A DNA stretch of 64,000 bases. Origin: Gilliamella sp. App4-10 (GTDB taxonomy: Bacteria; Pseudomonadota; Gammaproteobacteria; Enterobacterales; Orbaceae). Position 1 is the first letter of the stretch. Every line of letters begins with the position of its first letter. The position numbers and the translations under genes were made by a program. Under the pieces are notes generated by a model. It was given only the letters and a program-made list of their open reading frames with translations. It had not been told where the DNA came from and searched no databases. Positions 58,550 through 64,000 of this stretch are shown one piece after another. The stretch is from NCBI RefSeq assembly GCF_001690495.1, contig NZ_LZGS01000018.1, positions 119,955 through 183,954 on the forward strand, read 5' to 3'.

Positions 58550-58968
58550 TTATGACTCTTTATCTTTTAAAACTGTACGTAAAATATTTAAAAGTTCTGT
58601 TTTTGTGTCATTATTTAAAACACTTAAAGATATCTTTAAAGTAGATTTCTGTTTACTTATTTTATCACAGTATTCTATAAATATTTTTTTACGCTCATAT
58701 CTAACAGATTTGATTTCATCAAAAAGCACGCTTATATCGCTTTTTACTGGTGCAGGTTGAGTGTAATAAAATCTTCACCAATGGTAATATATACCATAAA
58801 ATATTGCCAAATTGATATGACTAGTACCAATAGTAACAATGTAGTGTTATACCATAATTCTGGAACTATGACTAACATTACTATGATAGCAATAATACAA
58901 ACGAAAATACGGAACATTGCCAAATATCGTGCATAAAATTGTTTAATGGTTTGATTTTTTGATTCCAT
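58550..58968 (-). pseudogene. Small membrane protein gene with a probable one-base frameshift
   Basis: The minus strand encodes an intact 74-aa ORF (58968-58744) with two membrane helices (about 18-37 and 42-61), ending TIGEDFITLNLHQ. A second, overlapping frame, open from 58774 to the stop at 58550-58552, reads like a real soluble tail: YYTQPAPVKSD, VLFDEIKSVRYERKK, LLNILRTVLKDKES. Adding one T to the T4 run (58768-58771 as A4 on the plus strand) joins the two into a 139-aa protein of two helices plus a charged cytoplasmic tail. Either the gene has lost a base, or -1 slippage is used, or the tail starts at a GTG independently. Function unknown. It sits between proB and proA. Confidence 0.6.
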
Positions 58969-59004
58969 TTTTTTATTCTATATATTGCAATGTCCTTTTA
59001 TGTT

Positions 59005-59301
59005 CTAAAAATTGCGTCTTTCATCTAAAGATCTTGCATTTTCTCGACTCATAATTTTTCTTCCACCGAAAACACCAATCAATCCTAATGGTACAAAAAA
59101 AATACTACCTATAATGATTAATACACCTCCAATTTTTTTATTGTTTGTTGCAATAATTAATCCTATAGTAGCAACCAAAACCGAAATAATAGCAAATGGT
59201 AAAAGTGTTCGAGATGCCTCATCATAGTTTAATGAAGTATTAAGATAAAATATTAATACTGCCAACCAATTGGCTATTATTCCACCAATAGCTAATCCCA
59301 T
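59005..59301 (-). CDS. Small hypothetical membrane protein (98 aa)
   Basis: 98 aa with three hydrophobic segments (about 3-20, 31-50, 56-80) and a basic C-terminal tail (GGRKIMSRENARSLDERRNF). I do not recognise a family. It starts 19 bases after the end of proB and is followed 36 bases later by the frameshifted small membrane gene, so both are likely transcribed with proB. ATG preceded by AAGGAAAG-like sequence on the minus strand. It lies where E. coli has proA directly after proB. Confidence 0.7.
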   Translation of the reverse strand: MGLAIGGIIANWLAVLIFYLNTSLNYDEASRTLLPFAIISVLVATIGLIIATNNKKIGGVLIIIGSIFFVPLGLIGVFGGRKIMSRENARSLDERRNF

Positions 59302-59320
59302 AATTTTCTTTCCTTGTTGT

Positions 59321-60433
59321 TTATTGTTTAATTATCATATCGTCACGGTGAACAGCAACGTGTCCATATTCATAACCAATAATTTGACTAATTTTTTGAG
59401 AATGATGCCCAGCAATTTGTCTTAAAGCATCACTGTTATAACGACTGACACCGCGCGCAATGCGTTTACCGGATTTATCGCAAATATCAATAACTTCACC
59501 ACGAGAAAAATCTTGTTCTACATTGATAATCCCTTTAGGCAATAGTGAACTACCATTATTTAATATTGCATTAACCGCACCATCATCTAATTGTACTATG
59601 CCAGCTTTAGGAGCACCAAAAAGCCAGTGTTTTCGATGTTCTAATGGCGTCTTTTGAGGAATAAATCGCGTACCGACAGGGTGATTATTGATAATATCAA
59701 TGATGACATTGGCTCTGTTTCCTGCCGCAATCACAACTTCAATACCTGCACTGCCAGCAACTTTTGCTGCTTGTAGTTTTGTTGTCATACCACCAGTGCC
59801 AAGCCCTGAAACACTATCACCAGCAATGCTGAGTAATTTATCATCAATATGATCGACTTCATGAATTAACTTGGCACTTTTATCTGATCTTGGATCGGCT
59901 GTATAGAGGCCTTCAATGTCGGTTAATAAAATTAGCTTATCGGCTTCGGCTAAAATAGCGGCTAGCGCTGATAAATTATCATTATCGCCAACTTTTATTT
60001 CGGCGGTTGCAACAGCGTCATTTTCATTAATAACTGGAATGATATGATTATCCAACATGGCTTTTAACACATCTTGCGCATTTAAAAATCGCTCACGATC
60101 TTCAAGGTCGGCACGGGTAAGTAACATTTGGCCAATATAGATTTTATAGATAGAAAACAGTTGTTCCCAAAGCTGTATTAATTTACTTTGGCCAACCGAT
60201 GCGAGCAATTGTTTTGATGCAACATTATTAGGTAGAGTAGGGAAGTTTAAGTATTCGCGACCTGCTGCAATTGCGCCAGAAGTAACAATAATAATTTTAT
60301 GTCCATCTTGATGTAAATTCGCACACTGCCTTATCAGCTCAACTATCCGTGCCCGATCGAGTTGTTTTGTGCCATCAGTTAACACACTGGTACCTAATTT
60401 AACAACAACAATTTGTTGTTTTTTATTGATCAT
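59321..60433 (-). CDS. proB: Glutamate 5-kinase ProB
   Basis: 370 aa, close to the 367 of E. coli. N-terminal amino-acid kinase domain: [67 protein letters not shown]-terminal PUA domain from about residue 280 ([26 protein letters not shown]). It phosphorylates glutamate, the first and proline-inhibited step of proline synthesis. It lies 27 bases downstream of frsA on the same strand, so it is probably in the gpt-frsA-proB transcript; the crl and phoE genes that lie between frsA and proB in E. coli are absent. Confidence 0.95.
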   Translation of the reverse strand: MINKKQQIVVVKLGTSVLTDGTKQLDRARIVELIRQCANLHQDGHKIIIVTSGAIAAGREYLNFPTLPNNVASKQLLASVGQSKLIQLWEQLFSIYKIYIGQMLLTRADLEDRERFLNAQDVLKAMLDNHIIPVINENDAVATAEIKVGDNDNLSALAAILAEADKLILLTDIEGLYTADPRSDKSAKLIHEVDHIDDKLLSIAGDSVSGLGTGGMTTKLQAAKVAGSAGIEVVIAAGNRANVIIDIINNHPVGTRFIPQKTPLEHRKHWLFGAPKAGIVQLDDGAVNAILNNGSSLLPKGIINVEQDFSRGEVIDICDKSGKRIARGVSRYNSDALRQIAGHHSQKISQIIGYEYGHVAVHRDDMIIKQ

Positions 60434-60460
60434 AACATTGCACTTATTTTTAGCTGTGAA

Positions 60461-61717
60461 TTATAAATTAGACTCCATCCATTTTACTGATTGAGTTAAA
60501 GCTTGATGCAAACTTTTTTGTAACTGGTTTTTTTGCACTGTTACTATTTTATTTTGCTTAATTGAATGAATCAATTTCGCTTCACAAAGATTACTTAGCT
60601 TATCATTCTCAAAGATGATATTCATTACTGGTACATGGCAAGCATGCGTTAAAAGACCTTGATTTTTTAGTGAAAAATATTTCAATTCAGCCGCTAATTG
60701 CTGATTGGATATTGAAGGTAGTCCTAAGCAACTCGCTAACATATCTTTGTAACTATTGGGTAGATTTTTTTGCAACTCATTATCTACAAAAATTTGATGA
60801 ACAAACGGAGTAAAGTTAAATAACCCTCTTATTTTGTTTGGCATTAAATAGGCTAAGCGTGTAGCAATATTCGAACCAAACCGAAAACCTGCAATAAACA
60901 CACGATGATCATCAATCCATGGTACAGACGACAATTGCTCTAATATAGCCTGATGAATTTTGCTACTATTTTGGGTTAAAGCAAAGTTACGGCTATAACC
61001 AATCGTCGGTAAATCAACGGTTAACATAGCAAATCCTTGAGGGGCTAAAAACTCACTAAAATAACGATAATAATCGATCTGCAAATTGCCTAGCGCATTA
61101 CAAATTAGCACAACAGGGCAAGCCTTTCCAGTTTTTGGTAGATGCAAAATTGCTTTGACGCGACGATTATCAACTTTAAATTCAAGTTCCTTAATCAAAA
61201 ATGGTGAAAAATTAAGGGCTTTTGCATAAGCTTGATAAGCACAAGTTTGGGCATACATTGCCAGACCATCATTTTTAAAATGGGGATAACTGGCAATACT
61301 TGAAAATTCACTGGCTATAAGGTAATAATTGAGTAAATTATTTTTATCTTCATAGGTAAGATTTGTTCTAACAATCGACTCTGCTTTTGCTTGCCAGATT
61401 GCTGCTTGGTTTAAAAATTCATAAACCCAGTTACCAGATTGATAACCAACAACCGTATCTAGCCAGTTATCATTTGTATGATGTCTAGTTGAAGCGGCAA
61501 TTTTGGATAAAACCGCTTCAGCTTCTAATTTAGGTAATCCACGCCAATGCCACAAAATGGGATTAATAATGCGATACCATCTTGAATCAATTTCCCCATC
61601 TAACGCACTAATACTACTACCATCACTACTATCGATACGATTTATGAGTGTTGATGTTTCAGGATAATCAAATTGTGGTTTAAATATCTGTGCCGTTAGA
61701 TTTTCGGTAGTTGCCAT
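60461..61717 (-). CDS. frsA: Esterase FrsA, alpha/beta hydrolase
   Basis: 418 aa, against about 414 in E. coli FrsA. The N-terminal part (about 1-175) is the FrsA-specific helical region; the alpha/beta-hydrolase part has PVVLICNALGNLQIDYYRYF, LTVDLPTIGYS and the nucleophile-elbow region FIAGFRFGSNIATRLA. The usual GxSxG Ser position reads GFRFG, as expected for this family (E. coli FrsA has GxRFG-like), so whether it is a classical hydrolase is unclear. It was first described in Vibrio as a fermentation/respiration switch protein that binds EIIA-Glc. It is 23 bases downstream of gpt, as in E. coli. Confidence 0.85.
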   Translation of the reverse strand: MATTENLTAQIFKPQFDYPETSTLINRIDSSDGSSISALDGEIDSRWYRIINPILWHWRGLPKLEAEAVLSKIAASTRHHTNDNWLDTVVGYQSGNWVYEFLNQAAIWQAKAESIVRTNLTYEDKNNLLNYYLIASEFSSIASYPHFKNDGLAMYAQTCAYQAYAKALNFSPFLIKELEFKVDNRRVKAILHLPKTGKACPVVLICNALGNLQIDYYRYFSEFLAPQGFAMLTVDLPTIGYSRNFALTQNSSKIHQAILEQLSSVPWIDDHRVFIAGFRFGSNIATRLAYLMPNKIRGLFNFTPFVHQIFVDNELQKNLPNSYKDMLASCLGLPSISNQQLAAELKYFSLKNQGLLTHACHVPVMNIIFENDKLSNLCEAKLIHSIKQNKIVTVQKNQLQKSLHQALTQSVKWMESNL

Positions 61718-61740
61718 AACAACCTTAATTTCCTTATTGA

Positions 61741-62277
61741 TTATTTATGATCACAAATTGGCTTAACGAACATGACACCAGTATCCCAAGGTTGTTCGAT
61801 CCAAGTATCTTGATCGATATCAACAACATAATCATCAACAAGTGGTTTACCTGCTGGTTTTGCAAAAATAGTAACAAAGTGTGCTTTTGGATACATTTCG
61901 CGGATAGTATGAGCGGTGTTACCTGTATCGACTAAATCGTCAACGACAATAAAGCCTTCACCATCGCCATTTGCCTGTTTTAATATTAGTTTTTCGCGTT
62001 GATGATCATGATCGTAACTTGAAATACAAACCGTATCGACATAACGAATACTTAATTCACGCGCTAAGATCGCCGCTGGCACTAATCCGCCACGACTAAC
62101 GGCAATAATACCTTTCCATTGATTAGCAGGTAATAGGCGTTCTGAAAGTTGGCGTCCGTAGGATTGTAACATTTCCCAAGTGACATTGAATTTTTTCTTT
62201 TCAGCAATAAGTTCTGCTTTGTGTTGTTTTTTTGCTTGGATTTCTGCTTCTGTTAATAAAGTTTGTTCTGTTGACAT
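61741..62277 (-). CDS. gpt: Xanthine-guanine phosphoribosyltransferase Gpt, N-terminally extended
   Basis: 178 aa, against 152 in E. coli. The core is very clear: [46 protein letters not shown], the PRPP loop [15 protein letters not shown], and [24 protein letters not shown]. It salvages guanine and xanthine by transfer to PRPP. The first 27 or so residues (lysine- and glutamate-rich, predicted helical) are not in the E. coli protein; there is no ATG nearer the core, so the extension seems real. It is the first gene of the gpt-frsA-proB set and is divergent from pepD. Confidence 0.93.
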   Translation of the reverse strand: MSTEQTLLTEAEIQAKKQHKAELIAEKKKFNVTWEMLQSYGRQLSERLLPANQWKGIIAVSRGGLVPAAILARELSIRYVDTVCISSYDHDHQREKLILKQANGDGEGFIVVDDLVDTGNTAHTIREMYPKAHFVTIFAKPAGKPLVDDYVVDIDQDTWIEQPWDTGVMFVKPICDHK

Positions 62278-62422
62278 GTGTAACCTGCAATTTTAATCGG
62301 ATGTACGAATAAATAAATATTAATGGATTAAAAATAGATGTAAAATTGCACCTTATTATAGAGTGATTAGTAAAAAAAAACCACTCATTAATTTATTACT
62401 TACTTAATATTGAGGTTAAATT
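62278..62422. promoter_or_regulatory. Divergent gpt/pepD promoter region with an inverted repeat
   Basis: A 145-bp region between divergent genes. It contains a perfect 10-bp inverted repeat, TGCAATTTTA at 62286-62295 and TAAAATTGCA at 62341-62350, separated by 45 bases, and an A9 tract just downstream. Both gene starts are within 75 bases of an arm. It could be an operator or divergent promoter elements; no clear -35/-10 pair was found. Confidence 0.45.
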
Positions 62423-63886
62423 ATGCTTTCTACCTTAACACCCAAATTGGTTTGGCAGATTTTTGATGATATCTGTAAAATTCCGCATCCATCTCACCAT
62501 GAACAAATGATAACCAAATATATTGTCGATTTTGCCAATACCCATAATATTGATTGTAAACTTGATCAAGTGGGTAATATTTTACTCACTAAATCCGCTA
62601 CCAAAGGCATGGAAGCGTGCCCGTCGATTGTATTACAAGCACACATGGATATGGTGCCACAAAAAAACGAAGGCACGAGTCACAATTTTTTAACCGACCC
62701 AATTCAAGCTTATGTTGATGGTGAATGGGTAAAAGCCAAAGGTACAACATTAGGGGCAGATAACGGAGTTGGGCTTGCATCTGCGTTAGCTGTTTTAATC
62801 GATCCTGCTGTTGAACATGGGCCGATTGAAGTGTTGATAACGGTATCAGAAGAAACCGGTATGCACGGCGCCTTTGGTTTACAACCTAATTGGTTAAAAA
62901 GCCACTATTTAATTAACACTGATTCTGAAGACGAAGGCGAAATATTTACTGGTTGCGCTGGCGGTGTTGACTTTACCACAACGTTTGCTGTTACTTATGC
63001 AGTAATACCTGAAAAACATGATTGTTATATGAGCATTTCGCTTAAAGGGTTAAAAGGTGGACATTCAGGTTGTGATATTCACCTTGGTCGTGGTAACGCA
63101 ATTAAATTAATGGCTCGTTTTTTCGCGCAATATTCACAAGATATCTCGTTTAGATTAGCCGATATAAAAGGCGGATCATTGCGCAATGCTATTCCAAGAG
63201 AAGCCTTTGCTGAAATCACACTAAATAAACAAGATTTACCTAAATTAGAAACTATTGTTAAACAATATCAAACTATTTTACACAGTGAGTTAGGTCATGC
63301 AGAGCCTGCTATCGAAATAACTTTATCGGAGGTTGAATCCAATAAAGTAAAACGTGTATTAACCACTGAACATCAAAATAAGATCATTAATTGGTTAAAT
63401 ATAGTACCTAATGGTGTGGTTAGAATGAGTGATCGGCTTCATGGTGTGGTTGAAACATCACTAAATTTCGGTATTGTTAATATTGAAGATAACCAACTTA
63501 ATGTCCATTTTTTAATTCGCTCTCAAGTTGATAGTGCTAAAGATGCCGTTGTATCAACATTGATATCTCTTAGTCAACTCGTGAATGCCAATTATGAAAT
63601 AAGTGGCGGTTATTCAGGGTGGGAACCTAATTTAGATTCACCACTACTAAAACTAGCCAAAGATAAATATCACGAAATTTTTTCTCAGCAAGCAAAAATA
63701 ATGGTGATCCATGCAGGGCTTGAATGTGGTTTATTTAAACAAAGTTATCCAAATATGGATATGATTTCAATTGGACCAACGATTGTTTCGCCACATTCAC
63801 CAGACGAAAAAGTTAACATACAAAGTGTTTACCGCTATTGGGAATTATTGATAGCGATATTAAAATCAGCAAGTTTTTTAAAATAA
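62423..63886 (+). CDS. pepD: Cytosol non-specific dipeptidase PepD (M20 family)
   Basis: 487 aa, against 485 in E. coli. Zinc-peptidase motifs: VLQAHMDMVPQ (His and Asp ligands), LGADNGVGLA (bridging Asp), VSEETGMHGAFGL (catalytic Glu), NTDSEDEGEIFTGCAGG, KGLKGGHSGCDI, and HAGLECGLF near the end. It cleaves many dipeptides, including Xaa-His. It starts at the ATG at 62423 after TTGAGG. Its place next to gpt-frsA-proB is the E. coli arrangement and marks chromosomal backbone. Confidence 0.95.
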   Translation: MLSTLTPKLVWQIFDDICKIPHPSHHEQMITKYIVDFANTHNIDCKLDQVGNILLTKSATKGMEACPSIVLQAHMDMVPQKNEGTSHNFLTDPIQAYVDGEWVKAKGTTLGADNGVGLASALAVLIDPAVEHGPIEVLITVSEETGMHGAFGLQPNWLKSHYLINTDSEDEGEIFTGCAGGVDFTTTFAVTYAVIPEKHDCYMSISLKGLKGGHSGCDIHLGRGNAIKLMARFFAQYSQDISFRLADIKGGSLRNAIPREAFAEITLNKQDLPKLETIVKQYQTILHSELGHAEPAIEITLSEVESNKVKRVLTTEHQNKIINWLNIVPNGVVRMSDRLHGVVETSLNFGIVNIEDNQLNVHFLIRSQVDSAKDAVVSTLISLSQLVNANYEISGGYSGWEPNLDSPLLKLAKDKYHEIFSQQAKIMVIHAGLECGLFKQSYPNMDMISIGPTIVSPHSPDEKVNIQSVYRYWELLIAILKSASFLK

Positions 63887-63897
63887 CCTACCGCATT

Positions 63898-63921
63898 ACC
63901 TGCCGATCTTTATCGGTAGGT
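63898..63921 (+). terminator. Probable terminator after pepD
   Basis: Stem ACCTGCCGAT / ATCGGTAGGT (one G-T pair) with a 4-base loop CTTT, followed by ATTTAAAGTTGTTT. A nearby ACCTACCG at 63886-63893 could pair alternatively with the same right arm. Confidence 0.7.
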
Positions 63922-64000
63922 ATTTAAAGTTGTTTGCTTGTATTTATATTCACTCAAGAAAATAAAATAATAAAGTAGATTCACTTAAAAGATTAGGACA

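Noticed and set aside
1..64000. CRISPR array, prophage or conjugation genes
   Set aside because: No regularly spaced repeats and no phage structural, integrase or transfer proteins were found; the island's own mobility gene is not in this window.

Overview
The window looks like a low-GC gammaproteobacterial chromosome carrying a complete, colinear colibactin-type (clb/pks) hybrid NRPS-PKS island. The right-hand chromosomal block pepD / gpt-frsA-proB ... proA keeps the gene order I know from Escherichia coli, and the tRNA-Cys is E. coli-like, but the DNA is strongly AT-rich. From memory, a clb island outside Enterobacteriaceae is known in the honeybee gut symbiont Frischella perrara (Orbaceae). 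An Orbaceae host, Frischella or a close relative, is my best inference, not a demonstrated fact.

Layout. 1-3080 is a decayed flank: a hipA-like toxin pseudogene running off the left edge with two in-frame stops, fragments of an IS3-type transposase orfB (+) and orfA (-), and long stretches with no readable gene. 3081-52503 is the island core on the + strand, in the order clbB, C, D, E, F, G, H, I, J, K, L, M, N, O, P, Q, S. Genes overlap or are spaced by at most about 60 bp, so it probably acts as one or a few long transcription units. 52569-53421 (-) is a dead radical-SAM gene. 53461-54201 (-) is the phosphopantetheinyl transferase clbA, at the distal end and convergent with clbS rather than next to clbB as in E. 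coli. 54768-54841 is tRNA-Cys with a good promoter, followed by a 22-bp tandem repeat and a 67-aa ORF. From 55.5 kb onward lies ordinary chromosome: trhP (yegQ), proA, small membrane-protein genes lying between proA and proB, proB, frsA, gpt and pepD.

How the genes work together (by homology to the E. coli pathway). ClbA activates all carrier domains. ClbN builds the N-acyl-D-Asn prodrug cap. ClbB adds Ala plus a fully reduced malonate unit, and ClbC extends. ClbH and ClbI build the cyclopropane warhead part. ClbD/E/F/G with the first A domain of ClbH supply aminomalonyl-ACP for AT-less modules. ClbJ and ClbK add Gly/Cys units and form thiazole, ClbO extends, ClbL is the amidase linked to dimer formation, and ClbQ edits or offloads. 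ClbM exports precolibactin, ClbP removes the cap in the periplasm, and ClbS protects the producer.

Most notable points: the KS of ClbI has Ser (codon TCT) where the catalytic Cys is expected; clbA is relocated and no clbR-like regulator is visible; clbJ and clbK share long similar Cy-A segments with exact runs of 26-30 bp; and a small-membrane-gene insertion separates proB from proA and contains a probable one-base frameshift. Everything was read by eye, and no database search was run.
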